A stretch of DNA of 64,000 nt from Candidatus Harpocratesius repetitus (lineage in GTDB: Archaea > Asgardarchaeota > Lokiarchaeia > Sigyniarchaeales > Promethearchaeaceae), in the NCBI GenBank assembly GCA_021498095.1, contig JAIZWK010000001.1:988448-1052447 (forward strand), given 5' to 3'. Shown here piece by piece: positions 55,701-62,012 of the stretch. Position 1 is the stretch's first letter. Every line of letters starts with the position of its first letter. The notes under the pieces are model-generated. The model saw only the letters and a list, made by a program, of their open reading frames with translations. It was not told where the DNA came from and searched no databases. The position numbers were made by a program, and so were the translations under genes.

Positions 55701-56598
55701 CTTTAATTAACCAAAAAATTGAAAAAAGTAAAATGATTGGAAATGAGATATTTATTTTATAGAATTGTGCAATTAAACTGATGAAGGGAGTTAATAATAA
55801 GATAATTTTTATGATATCTAATATGTAAAGGGAAAAATAGAGTTGTTTTTCATTATTAAAAGAAGCTTTTTTATTTAAATTTATTTTAATTAAGTGGATT
55901 CCAACAGGAGTTAGAAGAATTATTAGTAAATTTAAAAGAGTATCAAGCCAAACTTCATGAAAAATCAAGATTGTTGCAGTTGAGACCAATCTATTGGCAA
56001 AAAGGGAGATATAGAGTTCATGGGTTAAATTTCTTGATTTCTTTTTTAAGAAATTTTCAAAGAGATGGTTATGAGGGGTATTATCAATAGATTCCTTAGT
56101 TAATTCTTTAAAACTATGATTGTTTTTGAAATCTAAGATAAAAAATTGCCAGTATAATCTAATTCCCAAAAGAAACAAAAGGTTGCTGATAAAGGGGAAA
56201 AAAAACTCAAATGAAGCATATTGCTTAATTGTGAAAATGGCTGAAAATGTGATATTACTTAAAAAAACAGGCAAAAACGCGGTAATTAAGGCTGCAATGA
56301 TACCATTTTTAAAATTCTGTTGTGTAATATACCAATGTTTTGATTTTTTTCTTGCACGGTAGAATAATCCTAATCCAAAAGGTAAAACAAATAAAATCGC
56401 CAAAACAAAAAACCCAATGCTGTATTCCCCAATTAGAAAATCTTCATGAGCAATAATTGCTGAAATTCCGGCAGAAAAAACACCAAAAATTCCAGGAATG
56501 GCGAAAATATATATTAAACCAAATGCAATTCCAGAGAGAAGTTCAGTTATTTTTCCTAAATTTTCACTTGTTGAAGAATTTTGATTAATTGATGCCAT
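43708..56598 (-). CDS. Giant repetitive integral membrane protein, 4296 aa
   Basis: One uninterrupted frame of 12.9 kb from ATG 56598 (MASINQNSSTSENLGKI), preceded by GGGGG about 11 bases upstream. Almost the entire length consists of hydrophobic segments of about 20 residues in pairs, joined by short loops, with Lys/Arg/Asn-rich linkers between pairs. No signal peptide, enzyme motif or known domain was recognised. Longer soluble linkers occur near residues 1738-1795 (KKSNVIVDVRESPNTP), ~2993 (MSDDTFDENTNKSEKIDYN), ~3279 (ETGHNSLNSQDSSIKQKK) and ~3570 (RNNHTQVKNYLQIKEARS). The integrity of such a long frame, even through a run of eight G's (46443-46450 region), argues for selection. It lies downstream of a GH13 gene and a smaller membrane protein on the same strand. 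Possible roles are a membrane scaffold, lipid or polymer conduit, or envelope organiser; none is proven. Confidence 0.85.
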   Translation of the reverse strand: MASINQNSSTSENLGKITELLSGIAFGLIYIFAIPGIFGVFSAGISAIIAHEDFLIGEYSIGFFVLAILFVLPFGLGLFYRARKKSKHWYITQQNFKNGIIAALITAFLPVFLSNITFSAIFTIKQYASFEFFFPFISNLLFLLGIRLYWQFFILDFKNNHSFKELTKESIDNTPHNHLFENFLKKKSRNLTHELYISLFANRLVSTATILIFHEVWLDTLLNLLIILLTPVGIHLIKINLNKKASFNNEKQLYFSLYILDIIKIILLLTPFISLIAQFYKINISFPIILLFSIFWLIKGTCILLIKFRQERIKYLSPLHSKSHLQAVNNIFSVVLAIFLFGYSLLSQVNQEFVGFSFGIMFVGSILEQYIIKIQSRGQDYQIQLLFYIAIIFNCFFIIPLPWYIQLIICTVLAIVGEKLLKIYDENLQKYLQKIETLLYLILFIELGLSLAVFTSKRGWLINKYPVINYIFFLNLSLLSIFYYVLKKEFKEKPPKSFFASITISLCIFQIGLFLLIIKGIFNYISFILNITRYIEILNYFNKKRVINALGLQNLIDSSGEWCAQFTMFFHSKTLFINLFSLSTAFILSILLIIVFVMINQKFGLLPKNFCQKINFFLQIGVLRISSFILFFLWPSISSLFIGQFIWNILITFSKNQLIPAFLQRDFHIIKKWIDSSILIINNTLILFITTFLLFELSTWNFLPCLFVGVILALLHYSNSQELKKIFFLNKFWNKLRLYDLGKIIYQGLLILSFSSSSIYLGFKILSNFVFKENIYLYLLTFIIILSVIRIDLSLIQDPLNSLFEATIIPKKRYLLIRFVKWIVIIFLNALNIGFIVFLIEKTDPSTIMQENIILQILIIFDAVLFYIFISFHNRHNYYVFISENQYKNPIKLITIITEVLVVLVITLNLCIIFHMQYYLIFLFSAICLEILRKIFQKFEIIYPSKQKSIEIIRNSFLLVNSLVFSLAIALLFKYFLLISFFFTAFIASAITYVIYSFIQMRKKILTYHFDTIIKSILLLLNSLNCLISIIYSKIWDFSLFSIYTRILLICVASFYIISSIIYSIYKFYRIKLISERVYSISLPIFYQIGIFSLYSTFLGLFVNVINWINLNGIVSNGSLIIISGFLPSLLIYHIIQKSQQLKILDSLKRFSRFIQYELIFWWNIFAFSQTIMIILLNPREIILYPLAVLFLSTTLIQTTKNISQINKKFKIYEKRIIDFLLMQNIVIGAVFGFILFQEYLSWSIRISVFLISLYCIIMFTRIKLFANYIMPILFETLKLILINTILISFYLFCIQQVKFFLIDENAILEPQAYSFYLVILGFQYFLPLIKHNIEKFQEFKLIKTKTWESIYFTLLHIQIYSMILAGILLFSHLSGFYDFNLMKSMIPSGNWFFIVAINMILPGIFLYFNQRNRKIQEDSKYQHVFIIEFYLYSYITVLCVSFGILFTVPFRWDLFVGLIILNQLYITFILSKIANIQSYLNKHFFQIVLFIKRMILFELFSILTTFLHIQFGTRWITSVFFGFIFLDALILSVPYFKKCIPVSIWYETLGFIIVTTGWLLFGALVHYCIPLTNDGASFLIFSIVLLFPISCTYFALKVFRKGRIHEKLSFHLLQGSFSLLVLNLLAIIFFGTNNVISPYFFLIFMSLILIAALFYDKSHLHLFMNRKLHIVAQSFVYIFSSFSIAWVISDLIAFNIESQIFVFSLVALPEIYFALRKSEAFYENFIDIYVEIQEKQKLTNEIKKSNVIVDVRESPNTPIENQIKANLSHNPSEIPQKIEQIPVGFTVIDSFHKKYNNIIQGIMIFAGVLLSYFWIRIVLLNHISLISALSFNLLGIFYLIKSLGAKEDRFTINFSIVLINIFYYLIYSYFQPINFYVYFVFAIVFIGSLHRLTTSLLPRPKEIINIENFVILTLYWSIVSQLPLIISLILLITGSLFMMFSPRSYLNLFFVTLFVSSIIFFLYNLMAYYSISWYLSITASITIGTLGEWILCGVSKTWRHNLLKTILGYFAYGMGVLAFSLLLFDYFIVMRYIAPVVFGIALSLIYLLRKTTTSQRQKSIFTGIIFAHTLIFFLSIGYCYLFYSLIYSIVLSITLGIGSTLLVYFYYYDHFDIPIRPEMVKMTLFFSGAGFSSNIFLLLVEPNLIQLSIKIAVPIALDFFIFIYFIGVGLYLHQFTKEIWIKGATAWLFVPIVNFVLIFEAVTNIDQYTMAIKLSNLSLSGSIVLSIVVCSLLYLPYLLTKLKQYIDYFVYAFWTELLLLAYWASVNLFPTEFILQIPFVGLITIAVIIPYYYFRKRWQLLMYLWPLACGLNIVFFSLYFNFGLQWEIPLNFLLFGIYLIIYTNFPLIKNKKPLLYLTFTISSYIIMFGSLFALLYSFVVIIFYDWIISASITLIIMSFALIPGKYFKIETKILKPIFSFCLAFSTGVVIWRVFNLISAVNLNLFGIFIGCAFFWAILLLFQVKDYLLKELYQISWFFMSLSFGLAAFEIFLTAFNVGVWASTGILLIVFTFISFPLLRTRLIIPILIIGTAIGLILNQSAISIWNLAQIQPSLTFINILLAIFLGISFIGYKMIRFGIFSNKMKNYLLYLAVWTLFSISSSINFVLSLHIHFNFVWFNFAALLFNCLIIFSLLIIFYVKKSVILQDLREIHKMLSTIQTIIIQFVYVFDSLILALNFPVEIRYISNLNSLDLIEIFLNRTLIFISSLYACIIGIDQYFVKSIPKRFRLQMQWILVFTFSLLLSSLSYLLWNSWQLGLLLFTSITFYTLYLINRIHLFQFHIWLIIGNTILLNISLFWILYISFNLSPSIGNLFLFNLIFIGLIVTSIDYFFVRINILPQKTRKALAFQLNLVLAALIAEGFRSFTNQPISLLLEIINISAVFLAMFSLASNRLIRSNKQVIAFWGLLSFSFSVFLFNLGILIISLTQISFTLFESILFFIGIFSGVLHLVITKLIDKRIIISADSGLYHHSIFPAIVISMSDDTFDENTNKSEKIDYNINKSGNEKAESNKRFILSENIISLYQQFISLCITLSIIAINQFWNRIFVQLVENTTDSIIYQIVLWTCSFSTLISLGWLYFLNNLRIQGIEWNFKYQFLKNSAIIKQVALYTFGLLLFSHLWALMDISGEILHIHFAKLMLNFLILSVVFLILMNTKYFIKQIYETIKFTASLSLTLYIFEILRLNTTILPLTNISLSLVILCMLNLRYISNPIRVYTFWAINANLLCNSFYLVITMIILTELSLFDSIIWYSFIFGFFYTIELLLITFYGETGHNSLNSQDSSIKQKKINYNIILHGSNNKDQRVTIFILWLCVYSLIFTGFFSRIAYFIIWKLNVLNQTSTFYKITVFINLILFIFLLYGTFIWDYLKNIDVPWKKGKFFFKGGAIWLYITFLMVSTLIFQILLRLLGIFSVELNKVFQILLIDLLISIGFFYLSISSRTIPDFGKKYIRLFWKFCLALLIEILLQNLNSSALIFNWSAFVFIFSILYLSETKKTTTSTFIWSLRQFSILGMLTQYIFSDWVLFRIGDYSSLLIFKALLVLFVFSIFFTIILETRNNHTQVKNYLQIKEARSTKSFENYEVFSEFDSTKIHTKDLAIKWEKIPASIKIFKSPEVLRYINAVWMLIFPACTFSLLILIFNYILPSIVPTAVDYFGSSFSTINWGISLLLMIGVYLIALNVMIRYSNRYQLNLLGLKSKTSSLKFLQVISILFYVVCAIISILIFTLSLISFPSFYLLNLLIICCSITMFLILAVGELKINKFLDVNRIERISLILLIIAGAAACILLIAVSEQWIYIIPFFIFLALLQQTRYAHSLNYLPIYRLSFIGIYSSFILWFGITIGRILNPYLAILLINGFIHIIVEFENWMNFMKFKKYISHYMQISWISFNLLSIVCGMLFFLPNINTYKIYFVLLIFTFEGFYTIKLLIDPTSSLFTHLKHSLIWVTYILSTALILNALIELNLSEGKEYFDSLIFTRLVLISEIFLVFYLVGYLDYKKIHSISVKIIKKIELILFIIFIISSTSTLGFFLFLILPSFIKETPPITYPPNYYILTIIPGMLFLITAVVAIALYFKLRNKQLNQILYFIMVIELFLFIIGQNMIILAFIILSFAIILYPILFFLERFIDFIKHIGKRVIHFFRWLIDGIIRLYFAVVNWIEKHIKLVLSLMGLTGAIGMYLIISDIFISGLVFLAIIYYVSPEREKETTQANFGKKLLYRLLVFICLFGTLLSNNIIPLRAWIFTLILLGFFGYVIWAVRKSEEIYHLSMQWRLWSSLIAIIDFLLTIFFILQEYYF
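51388..52962 (-). repeat. Eight consecutive ~66-residue transmembrane-hairpin units within the giant protein
   Basis: Residues 1213-1737 can be divided by eye into units of 60, 74, 76, 63, 63, 65, 59 and 65 residues. Each is a hydrophobic helix, a short turn often with G/N/S, a second hydrophobic helix often ending in Y/F, and a basic or polar linker. Unit starts include YEKRIIDFLL, ILFETLKLIL, TWESIYFTLL, QHVFIIEFYL, FQIVLFIKRM, TLGFIIVTTG, LQGSFSLLVL and AQSFVYIFSS. Sequence identity between units is low, so the repeat is structural rather than a recent DNA duplication. Confidence 0.6.
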
Positions 56599-56958
56599 TA
56601 TTTATATTTCCCCCATTTTTACTATCTTTGCAACCTAAAAATCAAGATGGAATAATAAAAAAAATAATTATTATCCTTTATCGGAGGAAGAATTTTCTAT
56701 AAAAAATCTCCGTGTTTTTCCCAAGTTGATGAATTTTAGGCTGTGATAATCAATATTACTTTAAACATTTAAATCTTAGTGGGGATAATTTTTCTAGAAA
56801 GAATTTTAACAATAAAAAAAGCCCCACTTTTAAATTATTCTTTATCTCTATATTAAAAATTTTGGTGTTAACCAAGGTAGAAGTGAAATATTTGTGTGAA
56901 ACCTCATGAAAAAAAAGAAAAAATCTTAACTATTATAGTTCTACAAGGAATTCAATCT
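56599..56958. other. Intergenic region upstream of the giant gene
   Basis: 360 bases with no gene. On the minus strand it presumably carries the promoter of the 12.9-kb gene. The bases just before its ATG contain GGGGG. The spacing makes a separate promoter likely, although the two upstream genes lie on the same strand. Confidence 0.5.
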
Positions 56959-57855
56959 TCATTCTTCTATCTTCTGCTTTACTCCTTGCTTTGGTGTTCC
57001 GATAAGAATTATCAGAAGTAAAAGAATTAAAAGAATAATAAGAAAAAAACCTGCACCTATCAAGAAAGATAGAAAATAATCATTGAAGAATGGGCTTGCA
57101 AGCAAGAAAATTATCAATCCTAACGCCCAATTTATATAAGCGGAAACAATTATATAAAGACCTACTCTGAAAGAGAGTTGAGATCCGATAAATTTAATTT
57201 TTCGATGAGATTCATCTGATTTCAAAAGTTCTTTTGCTTTAGATTGATGTTGGATTAATATATTCATCCATTTTATGAAGGCCATCATTCCAGCACCTAA
57301 TAGGCACCAAAATGCTTCGATAAATTGAAATGGGTTGCTAATTGGATAAATAAAAGAAATAATATATTTTATTGTTGCTAAAAGGAAATTCAACCATGCA
57401 AAATACAAGATCAGATAGATCATTCCTGTAGCAAAGCTGAAAGATCCTTTTATTGTTCCTTTATCAAAAGATTCTCGAATTTTGATATTAATTTTATACA
57501 TCATCGAAAAGTGTTTTCGCAGCAATGGTACGTTTTTTAGCTTTTTCAAGCGATTTGGCTCAATTTTAATGAGTACTGCAATGGCACCAAACAGATAGTA
57601 GAGAGCGAATGATATAATCAATGGAATTTCAATATATTGAGAAATTACATAACTCAAACCTAGGAAAAATAGATATGAAAGGATGGAAATCCAAAAATTA
57701 TTCTTATTTGGTTTGTTTTCATCGGTATTATCAATGTTTCTTAATCCTTCGTCTTCTTCCTTCAAAATTTCATCTTTTTTTTCTTCATCTATATTAACTA
57801 CATTAGATTGTGATTTATCTTTGGGTTTTTTCAAGAATTTTAAAAATGGGGTCAT
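56959..57855 (-). CDS. Multispan membrane protein, 298 aa
   Basis: I chose ATG 57855 (MTPFLKFLKKPKDKSQ), preceded by a good ribosome-binding site (AAAGGAGTG, 5-6 bases before), over a GTG 36 bases upstream that would overlap the glycosidase. A charged N-terminal stretch (residues 1-50) is followed by about six to seven hydrophobic segments paired in the same hairpin-plus-basic-linker style as the giant protein, and a Lys-rich end GTPKQGVKQKIEE. No known family. It sits between the glycosidase (stop 5 bases before its ATG) and the giant gene, and is probably coexpressed with the former. Confidence 0.7.
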   Translation of the reverse strand: MTPFLKFLKKPKDKSQSNVVNIDEEKKDEILKEEDEGLRNIDNTDENKPNKNNFWISILSYLFFLGLSYVISQYIEIPLIISFALYYLFGAIAVLIKIEPNRLKKLKNVPLLRKHFSMMYKINIKIRESFDKGTIKGSFSFATGMIYLILYFAWLNFLLATIKYIISFIYPISNPFQFIEAFWCLLGAGMMAFIKWMNILIQHQSKAKELLKSDESHRKIKFIGSQLSFRVGLYIIVSAYINWALGLIIFLLASPFFNDYFLSFLIGAGFFLIILLILLLLIILIGTPKQGVKQKIEE

Positions 57856-57860
57856 ATTTT

Positions 57861-59369
57861 TCACTCCTTTATTATTTTTAATGCTTCCCACGGTAAAACT
57901 TCTAAAATGGGATTAATCATTGAGTTCTGATTTGAAAACTGTCCCATTCTACCGGTGTTCGTTAGTGAATACCATTTCCAATTCAAGGATTTGCTTCTTT
58001 TCGATAACTCATTATCATTTCGTGTTTTTATGATGAACTCATCTAAAGTTTGCGTTGATGGGCTGTAATTTATTAGGATAATTTCCAAATCATCTGTACA
58101 TTGCCATATATAGCCGATAATTGATTCTGGAAGATCCTTTAATAAAAACCAATTAACTTCTTTTGGTTGTGTTTGGTATTTCAAAAAGGGAGTCGAATAA
58201 AGCGATGAATAGAATTGATACAATTCATCGTTTTTTACTTCTACAGGATAACGTGCTAATTGAACTGGTAATTTTAATTTCCAACCAAATTGTTGTCCGT
58301 AATGATGGAGATATGCACCAGGTAGAGTGTATGTGAGTACAGCAGCTGCCTTTGATCTTTCTTGTTTTAAGGTGTAATTTGCACGCAATTCGTCATGATT
58401 TTCGATAAATCGGAGTAATTTACGTTGATAATTCCATGAAGCTGTAAGATGGATGCGTATATCTTCAGTTGATGCATGAATCAGTCTATCAAATAAACGC
58501 TTATCATAACAGAAATCAAAACCAAGCTGCTGAAGTTGCCATTCCATATCCCAATATACCTCTGCAATAAACAGAAAGTTTGGGTGTTTTTTTTTGATAT
58601 TTGATATAATTTCGTCCCAAAATTCTCGGTTCAATGGTGATCCTGCGCGTTCTTTCCAAGTCTGGTGAAAAATACGATTGGTTAATAGCATTGCCATATC
58701 ACATCGAACACCATCGACCCATTTTGCCATCCTATCTAAGGTTAGAATAACTTCGTGACGATATTCAGAAGAGAATGCATTCAATTGAGCCGTATCTGTC
58801 CAAGAGGGGAAAAAAGGATCTTTTCCGTGAGCAAAGATTGCTGAATTGTTAAAATTTTTATTCTTCTCTTTCCTGTGTTGACCATCGATTTGAAAAAAAT
58901 CTTTGGGATGAAATTTAAGATCTTCAGTAGAGCCATGAATAAAATACTCTGGATGTAGTTTTACCCATTCATGATCGAGAGCTACATGATTAGGGATGAA
59001 ATCAACGACCAGCTTTTTTCCCTGTTCATGCAATTGATTCGATAAATTAATAAAATCCGATTCATCTCCAAAATATGGATCTATTGTGTATGCAGCAACT
59101 GCATATGGAGAACCAATAACATCATCATTATTATAATCTGATAATGCTTTTTTGTATTCTATTTGTAATCCTTCGTGATTTTGGGCAATTTCTTTTCCAA
59201 TTTTACTACGTTTCCATATTCCCATAAACCAAACATAGTCAAAATGCATTAATTCCTTGCTCCAGATTGTTTTTGGAATATCTGCTATGGTTTTAATGTT
59301 ATTTTCCTTTTTCCATTGCAGCAACCACGGCCATGTATTGATTTCAATAATTCTTGGAAAGAAATTCAT
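57861..59369 (-). CDS. GH13 alpha-amylase-family glycosidase, 502 aa
   Basis: ATG at 59369. The four conserved GH13 regions are visible: VVDFIPNHVA (residues 121-130), GVRCDMAM with the nucleophile D224, FIAEVYW with the acid/base E270, and FIENHDE with D326. There is no signal peptide, so it is cytoplasmic. The start PRIIEINTWPWLLQWKKE and the residues around DYVWFMGIW are typical of a subgroup of GH13 proteins annotated only as alpha-amylase family; substrate unknown, probably alpha-glucan or a sugar phosphate/nucleotide glucan. It is coupled to the downstream membrane-protein gene. Confidence 0.9.
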   Translation of the reverse strand: MNFFPRIIEINTWPWLLQWKKENNIKTIADIPKTIWSKELMHFDYVWFMGIWKRSKIGKEIAQNHEGLQIEYKKALSDYNNDDVIGSPYAVAAYTIDPYFGDESDFINLSNQLHEQGKKLVVDFIPNHVALDHEWVKLHPEYFIHGSTEDLKFHPKDFFQIDGQHRKEKNKNFNNSAIFAHGKDPFFPSWTDTAQLNAFSSEYRHEVILTLDRMAKWVDGVRCDMAMLLTNRIFHQTWKERAGSPLNREFWDEIISNIKKKHPNFLFIAEVYWDMEWQLQQLGFDFCYDKRLFDRLIHASTEDIRIHLTASWNYQRKLLRFIENHDELRANYTLKQERSKAAAVLTYTLPGAYLHHYGQQFGWKLKLPVQLARYPVEVKNDELYQFYSSLYSTPFLKYQTQPKEVNWFLLKDLPESIIGYIWQCTDDLEIILINYSPSTQTLDEFIIKTRNDNELSKRSKSLNWKWYSLTNTGRMGQFSNQNSMINPILEVLPWEALKIIKE

Positions 59370-59517
59370 GGGAATAATTCCTTTTTCTTTTTTAATTTAT
59401 TATATTTTTCTCTTATAATACCTTATTTTTCATATTTGAGAATGGTGTAAATAATTAAATAAAATATGATATTATGGTGATCAAATAAATAATAAAGCTC
59501 ATCTGGTAATTAGATAA

Positions 59518-60159
59518 ATGCATGAACTACCCTATATTCATATACAAGTTATTAGCAAATCTTCGAAAAGTATGACAAAACGGGCACTTTTAGAAAAAAC
59601 GCTTCAAAAATTTAAAAAGACTCATAAAGCTCGTTTTTCTTGGGGTGGAACCGAAGATAATCCTATTTTGAAAGTGAATTATGATTCTGAAGCAGATTTT
59701 AGAGTAGCATATGAATATGGTGTGGATGGATTTCTAAAGATTGTTCAAATTTTGCAAGAACAAAATTTTCCATTTGATTTATTATACACACATAAAGAAA
59801 TTTCCAAACCTGCATCGTCGACTCAAATAAATAAAGATAAGGAAGAATCTGAAGATGTATTACCATCAATTGAAGATTATTATGTAGTTCTTGAGTATTT
59901 AACAAATCGACCAGATATAATGCGACATAATTATCAAATGACTTGGCGCGTCAGTCAAATTATTGGAACTCGATTTTTTGTAGAAGAAACTGCAACAGGC
60001 TTTATTATTTTCTTTGATCGAAAAGTGGATTATGATATCGCCCAACTAGATCGAGAAAATCCCCAAGAATTACTTGAATGGGTTAAATCCACACCAATTG
60101 GTGAAGATTCCCAATTACTTGCAAAATTAGTTAAGATAATCCAACAAAATATCCACTAA
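59518..60159 (+). CDS. Hypothetical protein, 213 aa
   Basis: ATG at 59518, divergent from the glycosidase. It is soluble with two alpha/beta-looking halves: YIHIQVISKSSKSMTKRALL and VNYDSEADFRVAYEYGVDGF, then after a charged linker (residues ~100-115) YYVVLEYLTNRPDIMRHNY and VEETATGFIIFFDRKV. No family recognised. The gene looks real by length, composition and clear start and stop. Confidence 0.65.
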   Translation: MHELPYIHIQVISKSSKSMTKRALLEKTLQKFKKTHKARFSWGGTEDNPILKVNYDSEADFRVAYEYGVDGFLKIVQILQEQNFPFDLLYTHKEISKPASSTQINKDKEESEDVLPSIEDYYVVLEYLTNRPDIMRHNYQMTWRVSQIIGTRFFVEETATGFIIFFDRKVDYDIAQLDRENPQELLEWVKSTPIGEDSQLLAKLVKIIQQNIH

Positions 60160-60281
60160 ATTCAATGTAAACTAAGAATCATTATCTTTTTATCATTAAT
60201 TTTTTAAATAACAAATTATTGGTATTCCTTTATAAAGAGGAAAAACTAAAAAATTACCCTACTATTTTATGATCGAGTAAA

Positions 60282-60476
60282 ATGGAAATGATTCTTGGTG
60301 TGATCGAAGATTTACTAGATAAATATGAGAATGGGACTCCAGAAGAAAAAGAAGATTCGTTAAACAGTCTCAAATTGGAAAGAGATCAATTTTTGCAGAA
60401 TCTCAAACCTTTAGTTGAAGCTGGTAACTCTGACGCTCAAAAAATATACAATAAATTAGAAAATCTCTCCTTCTGA
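60282..60476 (+). CDS. Small helical protein, 64 aa
   Basis: ATG at 60282. Entirely helical and acidic: IEDLLDKYENGTPEEKEDSL, LKLERDQFLQNLKPLVEAGN and SDAQKIYNKLENL. It resembles small coiled-coil adaptor-type proteins; no family. The intergenic space upstream (122 bases) includes a possible TATA-like TTTATAAAG at about 60230. Confidence 0.55.
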   Translation: MEMILGVIEDLLDKYENGTPEEKEDSLNSLKLERDQFLQNLKPLVEAGNSDAQKIYNKLENLSF

Positions 60477-60538
60477 ATTAAAATTGATTGAGTTTTTTTA
60501 TCTCTTTTCTGGTATAGAAAAATTTAATTATGCAAAGT

Positions 60539-60703
60539 TCAATATTCATCCATCGTTTTCAAGACTTCAACCATTGAGTCAATTAAAGAATCTATCTGCT
60601 GATCAGGTGGAATGAAATGATGAGCCCTAAGTAATTCTAAATAATTAAAATAAGTTGTAACTGAAGGTAAATATACATCAAAATCAATATTAATAGTCGG
60701 CAT
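60539..60703 (-). CDS. Small protein, 54 aa, similar in pattern to 61268-61525
   Basis: ATG at 60703, TGA at 60539-60541. The product starts MPTINIDFDVYLPSVTTYFN and ends QIDSLIDSMVEVLKTMDEY. Its first 30 residues share the pattern I-x-I-x-F-x-x-Y-L-P...F...H-x-F-x-x-P with the protein at 61268-61525, so the two look like paralogues. Too short for most gene finders; function unknown. Confidence 0.5.
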   Translation of the reverse strand: MPTINIDFDVYLPSVTTYFNYLELLRAHHFIPPDQQIDSLIDSMVEVLKTMDEY

Positions 60704-60885
60704 TAATTGTTCATAACATTCTTTTTTTTTATATTTATAAAGCTATTGGTAAGAATTCATATCTCAAGATCTTTTTCTCTTTATATTAATTAGGCAATTC
60801 AAAAAATTCATTGATCTATATCATTGAAAATGTAAATGAACTCTTATTAAGTAAAAAGTGAAAAAATTTTCATCACATCACCATC

Positions 60886-61071
60886 TTATGGAACATCAAC
60901 ATGAATATCAAATTGTTCCAACCATTTCTGCAATTTTGTCATTTCTAACCTTTTAATATAGCGCTCAACCGGATCTATTAAATTTTCAAATTTTTTCAAT
61001 AAACCTTCAAATTCTGCCTGTTTTTCTGCAATTTTTGATTTAAAGGTAGTTTTATTCGATGTAACATTCAT
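60886..61071 (-). CDS. Small helical protein, 61 aa
   Basis: ATG at 61071, preceded by a strong ribosome-binding site (GGGAGG, eight bases upstream), which settles the start. The product MNVTSNKTTFKSKIAEKQAE... is a predicted coiled coil ending FDIHVDVP. It lies between the two paralogous small genes on the same strand; the three may be a functional set. No family recognised. Confidence 0.55.
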   Translation of the reverse strand: MNVTSNKTTFKSKIAEKQAEFEGLLKKFENLIDPVERYIKRLEMTKLQKWLEQFDIHVDVP

Positions 61072-61267
61072 TTTTTAAACCTCCCGCGCGAATTTTGTTA
61101 TGAAAATCGCACTTCTTCAACATATGAAGAAAAATACGCAGATTTAAATCTTATCTCTTGGGAAGTCTAAGTCACACGATTATAGAACAAAAAATAGAAA
61201 TGAATTAAGAAAGAAATAAAAATATTGGTAAAACAAAAATAGAATGAAAGATAAAAGTACAGATAAT

Positions 61268-61525
61268 TTAAATATAAAGGTTTTCTCTTGATTGTTGTTC
61301 TTCTTGCTCAATTTCTTTAAGCATTTTTTCAATTTCTCCATCCATTTCATCCAAATCTTTCTCAGAAATCTCCTTTCTTGTATTATTCATCTCTTGTTGT
61401 TCCTTTTTTGGAATTTCAAAGAAGCGATTGTGAATAATTTCTACAAAATGATCTAGTTGAATCGGAGTTGGTAAATATGAACTAAAATTGATTTCAATTA
61501 CAGGTTTCTTATGAGAAACGGTCAT
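61268..61525 (-). CDS. Small protein, 85 aa, paralogue of 60539-60703
   Basis: I chose ATG 61525 (MTVSHKKPVIEINFSSYLP); a TTG at 61546 would add seven residues. The N-terminal half matches the small protein at 60539-60703 in pattern (I-x-I-x-F-x-x-Y-L-P, then F...IHNRFFEIP). A Glu/Lys-rich helix (KEISEKDLDEMDGEIEKMLK) forms the C-terminal half and is absent from the paralogue. Unrecognised family. Confidence 0.55.
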   Translation of the reverse strand: MTVSHKKPVIEINFSSYLPTPIQLDHFVEIIHNRFFEIPKKEQQEMNNTRKEISEKDLDEMDGEIEKMLKEIEQEEQQSRENLYI

Positions 61526-61744
61526 TATCAAGATAAATACCACCAAAAAATTATTTTAAACTTGTGGATTCCAATTCTTAGCATTTTTTTTCGAAAAATT
61601 TTTGACTTTCACTAAATCTATAAATTTGAATTTTGGGCCAAGAATAGGGTATTTTTGAATTAGTTCTGTATTGTTGCAACAAAATTATGTTACTTGAAAA
61701 TAGGCTATAAAATGTAAAATTTTAAATAGATGAATTTCCAATAA

Positions 61745-61995
61745 TTTATATAGAGAGAGTGAAATCCGATGCGTCGCTCATCTCCAACCCTCTGTTTGCA
61801 ATAAAATTGTTAAAAAGTGAAAAAATCCCTCAATGGTTTTCAAATTGGTATTTTGTATCCTAATATAAGATGTGATTGGTTCATATGGGATCTTTTATCG
61901 CTCCCGAGTTCCCCATGTTTATTTATTGGATAAAAATACCTGGAGGTGGAGAATTCTCCCCTCTTCACCTCCTTAAATGTCTTAATTAAAAGACA
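61745..61995 (+). other. Candidate structured RNA region within a 487-base gene-free gap
   Basis: The gap 61526-62012 has no gene. At 61745-61752 there is a TATA-box-like TTTATATA, and G/C-richer sequence begins about 20 bases later (CCGATGCGTCGCTCATCTCC). It ends in a strong fold: GGAGGTG (61942-61948) pairs with CACCTCC (61966-61972) around the perfect palindrome GGAGAATTCTCC (61948-61959). A second hairpin, GTCTT/AAGAC, lies at 61979-61994. This could be a small RNA, or a terminator of the DUF429 gene read from the other strand. No known RNA class was recognised. Confidence 0.3.
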
Positions 61996-62012
61996 GCACC
62001 TTTTATCTTATT

